64,000 nt of DNA from Chryseobacterium sp. ERMR1:04. Its GTDB lineage: Bacteria; Bacteroidota; Bacteroidia; Flavobacteriales; Weeksellaceae. The translations under genes were made by a program, and so were the position numbers. Below the pieces are notes generated by a model. The model saw only the letters and a program-made list of their open reading frames with translations, did no database searches and was not told the origin of the DNA. Location: NCBI RefSeq assembly GCF_001297705.1, contig NZ_LIRF01000010.1, positions 191,001 to 255,000 of the forward strand, given 5' to 3'. This document shows positions 1 to 8,342 of this stretch, piece by piece (positions within the stretch are counted from its first letter, which is position 1; every line of letters starts with the position of its first letter).

Positions 1-777
1 CCAAGAACATTCACGGTTTCTCAGGACAAAGATGATACAAAAGGAGTTGATATTATGTTGGCTGTTGATGTATCGTTGAGTATGTTGGCCAAAGATTTAA
101 CACCGGATCGTTTAACGGCATTGAAAGAAATTGCTATTAAGTTTGTGAATCAACGACCAAATGATAGAGTAGGGTTGGTGACGTATTCCGGAGAGGCATT
201 TACAAAAGTTCCTGTAACTTCCGATCATCAGGTTGTTATTGATGAATTGAAAAATCTTAATCCGCTGGAACTTCAACCAGGAACTGCTATTGGAGAGGGA
301 CTTTCTGTAGCGGTAAATCACCTTAGAAACAGTAAAGCAAAAAGCAAGATCATTATTTTAATGACCGATGGGGTGAATACAATTGAAAATGCAATGCCTG
401 CTCAAGTAGCTGCGGAATTGGCTAAGAACAATGATATAAAGGTGTATTCTATCGGAATTGGAACGAATGGATATGCTCTAATGCCTACCCAACAGGATAT
501 TTTTGGAGACCTTGTCTTTACAGAAACTCAGGTAATGATTGATGAGGAACTTTTAAGAGAAGTAGCGCAGACTACCAACGGAAAATACTTCAGAGCAACC
601 TCAAACAGTAGCTTGGAAGAGGTTTATAATGAAATTAATCAATTGGAGAAATCTGATATTAAAGTATCTAAACTTTATAATTATCAGGAATATTTTAAAA
701 TTTTCCTTTGGATTGCTTTAGGAATGTTAATTATCGATGCCTTGATGAGATGGGTGTTTTATAAATTTTTAAGCTGA
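1..777 (+). CDS. batA: BatA-like VWA-domain membrane protein, 5' end cut by window
   Basis: The frame is open from base 1, so the true start lies upstream; the first Met at 55 is internal. The VWA domain shows a MIDAS motif (DVSLSM) and a later ILMTDG strand, the metal-dependent ligand-binding layout of von Willebrand A domains. A C-terminal hydrophobic helix near the last 25 residues anchors it to the inner membrane. The stop TGA overlaps the ATG of the next VWA gene by one base, and TPR and BatD genes follow, which is the Bacteroides aerotolerance (Bat) order. In other genomes a MoxR ATPase and a DUF58 protein precede it. The molecular role is poorly defined; envelope stress or chaperone-like function is the usual inference. 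Confidence 0.9.
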   Translation, partial: PRTFTVSQDKDDTKGVDIMLAVDVSLSMLAKDLTPDRLTALKEIAIKFVNQRPNDRVGLVTYSGEAFTKVPVTSDHQVVIDELKNLNPLELQPGTAIGEGLSVAVNHLRNSKAKSKIIILMTDGVNTIENAMPAQVAAELAKNNDIKVYSIGIGTNGYALMPTQQDIFGDLVFTETQVMIDEELLREVAQTTNGKYFRATSNSSLEEVYNEINQLEKSDIKVSKLYNYQEYFKIFLWIALGMLIIDALMRWVFYKFLS

Positions 778-1784
778 TGGAGTGGTATTTAGGTAATTAT
801 TGGTATTTATTGTTGCTGTTGCTTTTGCCGCTGTTAGCTACTTTGTTGATTCGTTTTCTGAAATGGAACAATAAAAGGAGAAACATTTTTGCAGACAGTC
901 AGTTTCATGAAGAATTGTTTGAAAAAAGATCAGGGTTTGTTAAAATCTTCCCGGCTTTATATCTTTTGGGAACGTTGTTTTTAATCTTTTCCATCATTGA
1001 TTTGTTAAACGGATCGGAAGAAGTGAAAAGCAATCAAAAGATGAATAATGTAATCTTTATGCTTGATGTTTCAAATTCTATGAATGCGGAGGATATTACT
1101 CCAAGTCGTTTGACAGAAGCAAAAAATGTAATGATTAATACCATGCAAAATATGAAAAGCGATAAAGTAGGGATCGTTATGTTTGCGGGGGAAGCGGTTT
1201 CTATTTTGCCTTTAACAACAGATTATAGTTCTGCTGAAACCTATATTAATGGGATTGAAACCAATTCTGTACAAATCCAGGGAACCGATTTCCTGAAAGC
1301 AGTACAGGTAGCGGCTGATAAATTTAAGAATGTAAGTAAAGGTTCAAGAAAGATTGTTTTATTGAGCGATGGTGAAGATAATGAAGGGAACGATAATGCG
1401 GCTATAAAACTCGCCAATAAAGAAGGAATAATGATTACGTCTGTGGGAATAGGTTCGGATGAAGGAGCACCGGTTCCCGAATATGTTTTTGGACAGTTAA
1501 TGGGATATAAAACAGACAGAGCCGGAGAAACAGTAATTTCTAAAAGACAAACGGAAGCGCTTAAAAAAATGGCTGAGTCTACAGGAGGAACTTATATTGA
1601 TGGAAATAACATCAATGAAGCACCAAACAGAATCTTAGATGCGCTGCGTAAAAAAATGTCTTCCTCACTAACATTGGTAAAATCTCAGAATGCCAATCAT
1701 TATTATCAATATTTTTTAGCGGTTTCAATATTTTTCTTCTTTTTAATTTATATTTTTAACCCCAAAAGAGATTTTAATATTTAA
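777..1784 (+). CDS. batB: BatB-like VWA-domain membrane protein
   Basis: A 335-residue protein with two N-terminal membrane helices (about residues 8-27 and 57-77), a central VWA domain with MIDAS motif MLDVSNSMN and downstream LLSDGED, and a C-terminal helix at about 310-330. This is the usual BatB topology, with the VWA domain between membrane anchors. Its ATG overlaps the batA stop, implying translational coupling. The next gene, batC, lies 99 bases downstream behind its own -7 box, so batCD may also be transcribed separately. The paralogy with the preceding gene is clear from the same MIDAS and strand order. Confidence 0.9.
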   Translation: MEWYLGNYWYLLLLLLLPLLATLLIRFLKWNNKRRNIFADSQFHEELFEKRSGFVKIFPALYLLGTLFLIFSIIDLLNGSEEVKSNQKMNNVIFMLDVSNSMNAEDITPSRLTEAKNVMINTMQNMKSDKVGIVMFAGEAVSILPLTTDYSSAETYINGIETNSVQIQGTDFLKAVQVAADKFKNVSKGSRKIVLLSDGEDNEGNDNAAIKLANKEGIMITSVGIGSDEGAPVPEYVFGQLMGYKTDRAGETVISKRQTEALKKMAESTGGTYIDGNNINEAPNRILDALRKKMSSSLTLVKSQNANHYYQYFLAVSIFFFFLIYIFNPKRDFNI

Positions 1785-1869
1785 TGTTCTTTATGGTGTA
1801 TTGTCAATCCAATCCCCACTTTAACCCAACTTTAACAATTAAGACTCTGTTTATTAACATATAAAGGGA

Positions 1870-1877
1870 TAATTTTG
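1870..1877 (+). promoter_or_regulatory. Candidate -7 box (TAATTTTG) for batC
   Basis: A perfect match to the Bacteroidota -7 consensus TAnnTTTG sits in the 99-base batB-batC gap. Only a weak TGTTTA stands in for the -33 TTTG about 20 bases upstream. Transcription would begin only a few bases before the batC ATG at 1884. This would be an internal promoter for batCD. Confidence 0.4.
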
Positions 1878-1883
1878 CAAGTA

Positions 1884-2630
1884 ATGAATACTAAAATCTT
1901 TTTTTTATCGTTTATAATTGCTTTTTCATTTTCTGGCTTCTTATTCGGGCAGGAAAGCTATAAGACATTGGTCTATGAGGGCAATCAGAAATTTAACGGT
2001 AAAGATTATGATAAAGCGTCTTCTAAGTATATGGAAGCCTTAAAATCTAATGAAAAAGATTTTACGGCACATTATAATTTGGGAAATGCGCTGTATAAAA
2101 ATAAAAAATATGACGAGGCAAAAGCTGAGTTTGAAAAAGCACAGAAACTTTCTCAGACCATTCCCGATAAAGCGGCGGCTCTTCATAATTTAGGAAATAC
2201 TTATATGCAGATGAAAGAGCCCGAAAAGGCAGCAGATTATTATAAGCAATCCTTAAAACAAGACCCTTACAATGAGGCAACAAGAAAAAATTATGGAATT
2301 GCTAAGTTGAAGGAAAAAGAAAACGAACAAAAGAAAGACCAGCAAAATAAGTCAGGTAAAGGCGGTGGCGGTAAAGACCAACAGAAAAATGATGATCAAA
2401 AAGGCGATACTAAAGATCAAAAACAAGATCAAGGGAAAGGCCAACAGAATCAAGGGGAAAGTCAGCAGGGAAATACTCCGGACAAGAACCAAAATAAAGA
2501 AGGTAAAATACCGAAAGATCTTGAAAACGCAATATTAGATAAAGTAAGCGATAAAGAGAAAGAAACTGCCAAAAGAATTTTAAACAAAAATTCTTATTCG
2601 ATGCCTGAAAGCAACGAGAAAGATTGGTGA
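1884..2630 (+). CDS. batC: BatC-like TPR protein
   Basis: The ATG at 1884 is preferred over the in-frame TTG at 1875 because it directly begins a signal peptide (MNTKIFFLSF... ending before GQES). The mature protein has about three TPR units in roughly residues 25-130 (for example HYNLGNALYKNKKYDEA and LHNLGNTYMQMKEPEKAADY). A low-complexity Lys/Gln/Gly/Asp linker follows at about 140-205, and then a short charged tail. The TPR units suggest a periplasmic protein-protein scaffold for the Bat complex. The stop TGA overlaps the batD ATG by one base. Confidence 0.85.
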   Translation: MNTKIFFLSFIIAFSFSGFLFGQESYKTLVYEGNQKFNGKDYDKASSKYMEALKSNEKDFTAHYNLGNALYKNKKYDEAKAEFEKAQKLSQTIPDKAAALHNLGNTYMQMKEPEKAADYYKQSLKQDPYNEATRKNYGIAKLKEKENEQKKDQQNKSGKGGGGKDQQKNDDQKGDTKDQKQDQGKGQQNQGESQQGNTPDKNQNKEGKIPKDLENAILDKVSDKEKETAKRILNKNSYSMPESNEKDW

Positions 2631-4366
2631 TGCAACAAAAAATTATTTACATATTATTTATCCTTTCCTCCGTAATTTCTTACGGACAGGTGAGTATTAA
2701 TGTAAATCCGGATAAAAATGATTATTCGGGAAAAGATGTGATAAACCTTACGATCGTTCTGGAAATGAATGGGAGTGAATATAATCAGCAAACCCCAATT
2801 CGTCTACCGGATCTATCTAAATTTAATATTATTGGGTCTGGATCTGTAAACAATACCTATGTAGATCCTGCCACCAATACAGTGATCACACAAAGGGTTT
2901 CTCAGCTTGCGCTTGAGCCTAAACAAAAAGGTAAAATTAAGATCGGTTCCGTTCTGGTAACCGTCAATAATAAAATTTATAAAACAGAACCTTTCGATAT
3001 TGTAGTAAAAGATGTCGAAAAGAGATCTGTTGCCAATGCTTCTAATGAGGTTTATTTGAATATGGAGATCGACGATAAGGATATTTATCAGGATCAACCG
3101 ACTGTCGCTGTTCTAAAGGCCTATTCTAAGAATATGGATAACTTTAGAAAAGTGAAAAATATTCATCTTCCTCAGCAGGATAATATCAATGTGCATCCTA
3201 TCAGCTTTGCTAAATCAGAAATTGATCCATCATCTAGTTATGGAAATATGGCTTCACAAGTGTTAGCAGTATTTATGGTATTCCCGAACGCGGCCGGATA
3301 TGTTGAGGTTCCTGCTGTTTCAGCGTCTTTGAGTAGCTATTCCAACAAGAATAAAATTATCTCCAACAGAGTTAAGCTTAATGTAAGAAAGCTTCCGGAA
3401 GGGTCACCAGAATGCTTCAAGAATGCAGTTGGAAACTTCAATGTAAGTATCTATAATGCTTCGAAAGAAAAAGTGGAGATCAAGAAACCCATCAATGTAG
3501 TCGTAAAAGTTACAGGAGAAGGTAATTTATCTGACATGGAACTTCCAAAAATTGCAGAATCTCCGGATTATGAAATTTTTGCACCTAAAATTACTTCGGC
3601 AGTTGCTCCAGGAACTACTGGGATTAAAGGGGAAATTTTAGCGAGTTATATTCTAATTCCAAAAAAGGCAGGCGATATCAATGTTAAAACAGAACAATTC
3701 GCTTTCTTCAATCCAGCGAATAAAGAATATGTTGATCTAGGGCAGGAAACATTGGCATTGAATGCCTTTTCTCATGACCAGATTATGGAGTCTAAAACAA
3801 CTGTTGAGAAGGTAAATGAATACACCAATAACTTTTTGGAAACCGTAAATACTCCGGTTTTAAAGACGACCTCATTTAAAGTGAAAGAAAAAGGTAAGTT
3901 CCATTGGAATATCCTTTTAACCAATACGGCGATCTTGCTGGCACTGTTTATTGCTTATCTTTTATTTAAGACTTGGCAAAAAAAGCGTACATTAGTTAAA
4001 GAAACTGTACCTTCAAAATCTTTAGGTTCTGTAGCAGAAACTGAAAATGAAATAAGAGAAAGTCTAAAAACTGATATTAATGATTATTTCAGTTATTTAG
4101 AAAATCTTAAAGATAATGAAGATTATCAGAAGTTTTTTCAAACGATAGATGAGATGGATGCGGAAGTGAGAAATCAGTATTTCCAAAGCTCAGCGGAAGA
4201 TTTCAGAAGATTTCTAGAGAGTTATAAGGGATCTGCTATGGCGGAGGAATACAGAAATCTTTCCCAAAAGATTCAGATGGAGAAATATGCTCCGGTAAAA
4301 TCTCCTGAAGGAATGGATGAACTTTTGAAAGCAATTGTTAATTTGTATTCACAGATTAGCAAATAA
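2630..4366 (+). CDS. batD: BatD-like oxygen-tolerance family protein
   Basis: Start chosen at the ATG at 2630, which overlaps the batC stop; the upstream TTG and GTG codons lie inside batC. The N-terminal signal peptide ends near SYGQ. The long extracytoplasmic region consists of beta-sandwich-like segments (SINVNPDKNDYSGKDVINLT and two later copies of similar style), as in BatD proteins. A single membrane helix follows at about residues 425-447, then a charged cytoplasmic tail of about 130 residues. It closes the batABCD operon. The family was named for Bacteroides aerotolerance, and its biochemical activity is unknown. Confidence 0.85.
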   Translation: MQQKIIYILFILSSVISYGQVSINVNPDKNDYSGKDVINLTIVLEMNGSEYNQQTPIRLPDLSKFNIIGSGSVNNTYVDPATNTVITQRVSQLALEPKQKGKIKIGSVLVTVNNKIYKTEPFDIVVKDVEKRSVANASNEVYLNMEIDDKDIYQDQPTVAVLKAYSKNMDNFRKVKNIHLPQQDNINVHPISFAKSEIDPSSSYGNMASQVLAVFMVFPNAAGYVEVPAVSASLSSYSNKNKIISNRVKLNVRKLPEGSPECFKNAVGNFNVSIYNASKEKVEIKKPINVVVKVTGEGNLSDMELPKIAESPDYEIFAPKITSAVAPGTTGIKGEILASYILIPKKAGDINVKTEQFAFFNPANKEYVDLGQETLALNAFSHDQIMESKTTVEKVNEYTNNFLETVNTPVLKTTSFKVKEKGKFHWNILLTNTAILLALFIAYLLFKTWQKKRTLVKETVPSKSLGSVAETENEIRESLKTDINDYFSYLENLKDNEDYQKFFQTIDEMDAEVRNQYFQSSAEDFRRFLESYKGSAMAEEYRNLSQKIQMEKYAPVKSPEGMDELLKAIVNLYSQISK

Positions 4367-4380
4367 TCAATATTTTTTCA

Positions 4381-4388
4381 TATTTTTG
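4381..4388 (+). promoter_or_regulatory. Candidate -7 box (TATTTTTG) for the marC-like gene
   Basis: A perfect TAnnTTTG match 22 bases before the ATG at 4411 and just after the batD stop. No TTTG is seen at a proper -33 distance, so this is a half-supported promoter. Confidence 0.35.
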
Positions 4389-4410
4389 CGAAATTTTTAA
4401 TTACAAAAAG

Positions 4411-5013
4411 ATGGAAGTTTTCAATGATTTTTCTATAAAAGAGATCGTTACCTGTTTTATGGTTCTTTTCGCTGTAATCGATATTATCGGTTCTGTTCCC
4501 ATTGTTGTAAGCTTGCAACAGAAATTCGGACAAATTGAAGCCGGTAAAGCTTCGATCACTGCTGGGGTTATTATGATCGTCTTTTTATTTGTAGGAAACA
4601 AGATTCTAAAACTAATCGGGGTAGACGTTAACTCTTTTGCAATCGCCGGTGCATTTGTGATTTTTATCATAGCGCTGGAAATGATTTTGGGGATAGAAAT
4701 CAATAAAACAACGGAGGCAAAGGCTGCATCTATTGTTCCCATTGCTTTTCCTTTGGTAGCAGGAGCCGGAACTTTAACAACTACGTTATCGCTTAGAGCT
4801 GAATTTCATGATATTAATATTATTTTGGGAATCGTTCTCAATACAATTTTCGTATATTTGGTGCTGAAATCTGCAAAATGGTTGGAACGAAGAATGGGAG
4901 AGGCTACTTTGTCTATCTTACAGAAAGTTTTCGGGATCATTCTTTTAGCGATTTCAATTAAATTATTTACCGCAAACTTTGCACAATTGGTGCAGAATTA
5001 TATAAATTTTTAA
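4411..5013 (+). CDS. MarC family integral membrane protein
   Basis: A 200-residue protein with about six hydrophobic helices and the MarC/UPF0056 hallmarks: an N-terminal FMVLFAVIDIIGSVPIVV segment, AGAFVIFIIALEMILG in the middle, and PIAFPLVAGAGTLTT. Family length is 190-220 residues, so it looks complete. The substrate of MarC proteins is not established; the early link to multiple antibiotic resistance was not upheld. A small membrane protein follows five bases downstream and is probably co-transcribed. Confidence 0.85.
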   Translation: MEVFNDFSIKEIVTCFMVLFAVIDIIGSVPIVVSLQQKFGQIEAGKASITAGVIMIVFLFVGNKILKLIGVDVNSFAIAGAFVIFIIALEMILGIEINKTTEAKAASIVPIAFPLVAGAGTLTTTLSLRAEFHDINIILGIVLNTIFVYLVLKSAKWLERRMGEATLSILQKVFGIILLAISIKLFTANFAQLVQNYINF

Positions 5014-5018
5014 GAATC

Positions 5019-5213
5019 ATGCAGAAGTTTTATAAAGTATTTTTAGTACTGTTCGTAGTGTTTATCGCAGTTAATCTTTATGCTCTAGACTGGCAATCAG
5101 AAGTTTTATCTGAAGATAATCTAAAGTTTGTTTTTTCAATTGCCTCTGCGGTAATTGGGCTTGTTTTACTCTTTGTTTTGGATACTTGGAGTAGAATTGG
5201 AGTAAAGAAATAA
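5019..5213 (+). CDS. Small two-helix membrane protein (64 aa)
   Basis: Starts five bases after the marC-like stop and ends before a strong hairpin terminator, so it is probably the last gene of that transcript. The sequence has two hydrophobic helices (about residues 5-23 and 36-54) separated by a short polar stretch (DWQSEVLSEDN). I recognise no family. The tight spacing and conserved style of the ORF argue that it is a real gene. Confidence 0.65.
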   Translation: MQKFYKVFLVLFVVFIAVNLYALDWQSEVLSEDNLKFVFSIASAVIGLVLLFVLDTWSRIGVKK

Positions 5214-5236
5214 TCTTTAAACCATTAAAATATATC

Positions 5237-5269
5237 AACTCTTTCATCAATTGAAAGAGTTTTTTTTGT
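5237..5269. terminator. Hairpin terminator between convergent units
   Basis: Ten-base perfect stem AACTCTTTCA / TGAAAGAGTT with a five-base loop, followed by a T run on the + strand. It ends the batA-to-small-protein transcripts and separates them from the convergent minus-strand gene at 5320. Confidence 0.85.
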
Positions 5270-5319
5270 TTCCGATTGTATATTTTTATGGTTTAGGCTC
5301 TTGAAGGCACTGTTGTAAT

Positions 5320-6294
5320 CTAAGAAATAACCAGATTCTTCAAAACGGCTTCAGACTTTAATTCTGTTTCAATCCATTCTTTTTCAGGATTGCTTTGGGC
5401 TGTGATTCCACCTCCCACAAAGAGATGAACAGAATTCTGATATAATTTTGCACAACGAAGATTAACGAAAAATTGAATGCTTTCTTCCGTTTCAATTTTG
5501 ATATAACCAGCATAGAATTCGCGGGGGAATTTTTCGATTTTTTGAATATTCTCTTTACAAAAATCTTTCGGAATACCACAAACGGCCGGAGTAGGATGCA
5601 ATTCCTGAATAAGGCTATCGAGATCTTCAGCTTGTATTTTTGCTTTAAAATCGGTTCTTAAATGTTTAATATTTCCTGAAATATGATCGTGAGTTTTTGA
5701 TTCTTCAACTTCGCTCAACGTGACATATCTTGCTAAAATATTTCTAATATAAGAGGAAACAGGCTTTTGTTCTTCAATTTCTTTGTCAGACCACTCTTCT
5801 GAGACAGGTAGCGTACCCGCCAGGCTCATGGTTTCAAATTCATGAGTCATCTTGTTGAATTTTCCTAAGACCTCCGAAAAAGCGCCCATCCAGGCGTCTT
5901 CTCCGTTATTGAAAATGTACCTGAAAGCATTCGGGTAGATTTGGCATAAATTTTTAAAACTTTCTTTTAAATCAATTTGATTAAAATCATTAAAAATTTT
6001 CCTTCTAGAAAGAACTAATTTTGGAAGTTCATTTTCATTAATAACTTGAATAACCTCTTCTAGTTTCTGTAAATATTCATCTTTGGTTTCGGCAACGAAA
6101 TTACTTTTATCTTCCGGTAAAGAATTATTAGTAATCACTTCCTGATCAAATTTTTCCTGATCTATTTCAATCGTATTTCCATCAAAATTAATTTGCCTTA
6201 GTCCGTCAAAAGAGTGAAATTGAATTAAATTTTTATCTGCTTTTTTATCTGTTGAATACAGTTTTTCGTCAAAAGGAAATTTGAAATAAATCAT
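5320..6294 (-). CDS. menF: Chorismate-binding isochorismate synthase-like protein
   Basis: A 324-residue protein with the chorismate-binding enzyme fold signature: LVLSRR, then GAFSEVLGKF, the TMSLAGTLP motif, LHPTPAVCGIPK with FYAGY, and a C-terminal VGGGITAQSNPEKEW. These match isochorismate and anthranilate/ADC synthase catalytic cores. The protein has only a short N-terminal part, as seen in flavobacterial MenF. The likely reaction is chorismate to isochorismate, the first step to menaquinone, the respiratory quinone of this group. A PaaI-type hotdog thioesterase is often the direct neighbour in relatives; here it is about 3.2 kb away, across an accessory module. Confidence 0.8.
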   Translation of the reverse strand: MIYFKFPFDEKLYSTDKKADKNLIQFHSFDGLRQINFDGNTIEIDQEKFDQEVITNNSLPEDKSNFVAETKDEYLQKLEEVIQVINENELPKLVLSRRKIFNDFNQIDLKESFKNLCQIYPNAFRYIFNNGEDAWMGAFSEVLGKFNKMTHEFETMSLAGTLPVSEEWSDKEIEEQKPVSSYIRNILARYVTLSEVEESKTHDHISGNIKHLRTDFKAKIQAEDLDSLIQELHPTPAVCGIPKDFCKENIQKIEKFPREFYAGYIKIETEESIQFFVNLRCAKLYQNSVHLFVGGGITAQSNPEKEWIETELKSEAVLKNLVIS

Positions 6295-6318
6295 GGGTTG
6301 AATACTTTTCGAAAATCA

Positions 6319-7207
6319 TTACTTTGAAATCATATAAGAAATTCCTAAGTTGATTTTTCTTTCTGCAAAGGTATTATTAGTCTTAAAAATGTCAAAATCA
6401 AATGACGAGTTTTTTAAAGAAACATTCTTCATTTGATACTGTTGATACTCTAAAGACAATAAAAATCGTTTTAGCAATCGATATTGAACACCAAAGGAGA
6501 ATCCATAATTGTTTTGAGTGGTTTTAAAATCATCCAATTTATCTAAAACGTTATTTTCAGGAACTAGAAATTGCATTTTATAGATGTTCCTATTTACTAT
6601 AAATCCAACAAACGGACGAATGTTTTTCCATTCATAGAATACTTTTAACTGAAGGACATATTCAAAATGTTTATTATTAAATTTTTGAAAAAGCAAAGGC
6701 TGATGATCTTCCGTAAAGTAAAATCCGTTCAGATAGGTGTCTTCTTTGTTGCCATCCAAATCAAATGTAGAATTCCAATAGTAAACATTCGCAGAAAGCA
6801 TCAAAGATAATCTTGGAGTGATTATACTTTTTGAGACCCAAGCTCCCATATTTTCTCCAAACTGTTGTTTATTGTTAGAGAGTTCTCTTGCCCATTGGCT
6901 GTTTTTCAACCCAATTCCCATCTCCACACCATATTGAAAATGGGTGTTAATTTGTTCTTGTTTTTTTTGATCGATGCTATTATTGGTAGGATTTTCTTTG
7001 CTGATCTCTTTAATTTCTTTTTCAAGAATACTCAATTGGGGAAGAGAAATATCGTTTAATTTTGATTTTATTGATTTTTCTAAATAAATGGTATCATATA
7101 CAATCACTTTTTCGTAAACATAAACGGTGTCAGTTTCTCTTTTTTTGAGCCTGCAAAAAGGGCAATAGAATGATTGAAAAAAGGAAGAAGAGTTTTTTGA
7201 GAAACAT
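6319..7207 (-). pseudogene. Outer-membrane beta-barrel protein, frameshifted after the signal peptide
   Basis: An ATG at 7207, 18 bases after the sigma gene stop, begins a good signal peptide (MFLKKLFFLF... ending LQAQ). That frame stops at 7130 after 25 codons. The next frame carries the rest: RETDTVYVYEKVIVYDTIYL, then alternating aromatic/polar strands typical of a small outer-membrane barrel, ending in YMISK. The switch lies in an A7 tract (T7 on the + strand at 7140-7146); one A fewer would join the two parts exactly. It may be a true pseudogene, a phase-variable gene or a sequencing error. The YDTIYLEK segment resembles the tail of the upstream sigma protein (RDTIFIER), which supports a functional link. 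Confidence 0.7.
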
Positions 7208-7225
7208 GTTTTTTGGTTATTAATT

Positions 7226-8329
7226 TTATCTTTCTATAAAGATGGTATCCCTTTGGATAATTTTTTTGACAACAATTACTTTTTTTGGAGTTTCAGCAGC
7301 TGAATCTTTAATGGTGAGCTTCTTTGATTTTTCTTTAGCATCGATACTTTTTTCTTTAGTAATTAATTGAGATTCCTGAGTTGTTGCCTCGATGGGATGT
7401 TGATTTAAAGTATCAATTTTATTAATGGAGTTATCATTAGATTCTACATTTGCGTTGTCTGGTTGGAATTTTTCTTCTGTTGTTTTATTTTTATTTTCTG
7501 AAATTTGATCAGATATAATTTCAGTTTTTTCCTGTTTAAAAAGATGGTTTTGAGGTTTTACTATAAAAATATAACCTATAATAATGACTAAAATCGTAGA
7601 ACTTACAATAACCTTCTTTTTCCATGCTTGATTTGAAACCGAGGGAAAGGTATCTATATTTTCACTTTCCGGAATTTCAAATGTTTTTGTAGGAGTGATA
7701 TTGAAATCTGAAAATTTACTTTTGAAAGTCTGTGCCCATAACAATTCTCCAAATCCAAAAAAAACAAGCAGTTGAACAGTCTTCTTTTTATTCTTCGGAC
7801 TATCTTGATTTACATGACTCAGCAAATAATTCTGAATAGATTTTTTTGCTCTTAACAAATGAGATTTTGAGGTATTTACATTGATGCCAAGCGTTGTTGA
7901 GATCTCCGCATGAGAGTAATTTTCAATATAGTATAAATTGAAAACAGATTTATGATGAGAAGGCAGATTATCAATAGATGAAAGAAGCTCTTCTCTTGTG
8001 AAATCGTATATGAAAATATGTTTTTCTTCTGAAATAGGATCACTCATTTCTGAAAGTATATCTGGAATTTCCGAAATCTCGGTTGAAATGAAAATTTCGT
8101 TACTGTTTTTTCGAATGTACTGCAAAGCGTTATTCACCACAATTTTTTTTAACCAAGCAAAGAGTAGCTTTTCATCTCTAAGCTGATGTTTGTTTTGCAT
8201 CGCTGCAATGAAACTGTCTTGAACAATATCTTCCGCCGTGTAAATATCCTGTATATACCTACGGCAAATCCCCAAGAGTTTTGGGGAATAGTTGCTGTAT
8301 ATTTTTTGCCAATTTGTTGAGCTATGCAT
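7226..8329 (-). CDS. ECF-type sigma factor with C-terminal membrane anchor and extracytoplasmic tail
   Basis: Start placed at the ATG at 8329, 13 bases after the upstream stop; the longer ORF from 8383 would overlap that gene. The first ~180 residues are an ECF sigma factor. Region 2 shows YTAEDIVQDSFIAAMQNK and LFAWLKKIVVNNALQYIRK; region 4 shows LPSHHKSVFNLYYIENYSHAEI with a helix-turn-helix into SKSHLLRAKKS. Unlike ordinary ECF factors (about 180-200 aa), it continues with a linker, a membrane helix (VIVSSTILVIIIGYIFIV, about residue 250) and a ~100-residue Lys/Glu/Thr-rich tail ending RDTIFIER. The layout suggests a membrane-tethered sigma factor needing release or acting in place of a separate anti-sigma factor. 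It lies between a lipoprotein and a barrel protein gene. Confidence 0.8.
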   Translation of the reverse strand: MHSSTNWQKIYSNYSPKLLGICRRYIQDIYTAEDIVQDSFIAAMQNKHQLRDEKLLFAWLKKIVVNNALQYIRKNSNEIFISTEISEIPDILSEMSDPISEEKHIFIYDFTREELLSSIDNLPSHHKSVFNLYYIENYSHAEISTTLGINVNTSKSHLLRAKKSIQNYLLSHVNQDSPKNKKKTVQLLVFFGFGELLWAQTFKSKFSDFNITPTKTFEIPESENIDTFPSVSNQAWKKKVIVSSTILVIIIGYIFIVKPQNHLFKQEKTEIISDQISENKNKTTEEKFQPDNANVESNDNSINKIDTLNQHPIEATTQESQLITKEKSIDAKEKSKKLTIKDSAAETPKKVIVVKKIIQRDTIFIER

Positions 8330-8342
8330 GTTTTTAGATTGC

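Noticed and set aside
7130-7207. A-AAA-AAG heptamer as a -1 programmed frameshift signal in the barrel gene
   Set aside because: A -1 shift leads to a frame with an early stop; the barrel frame needs +1 (loss of one A), so the classical slippery site does not explain it.
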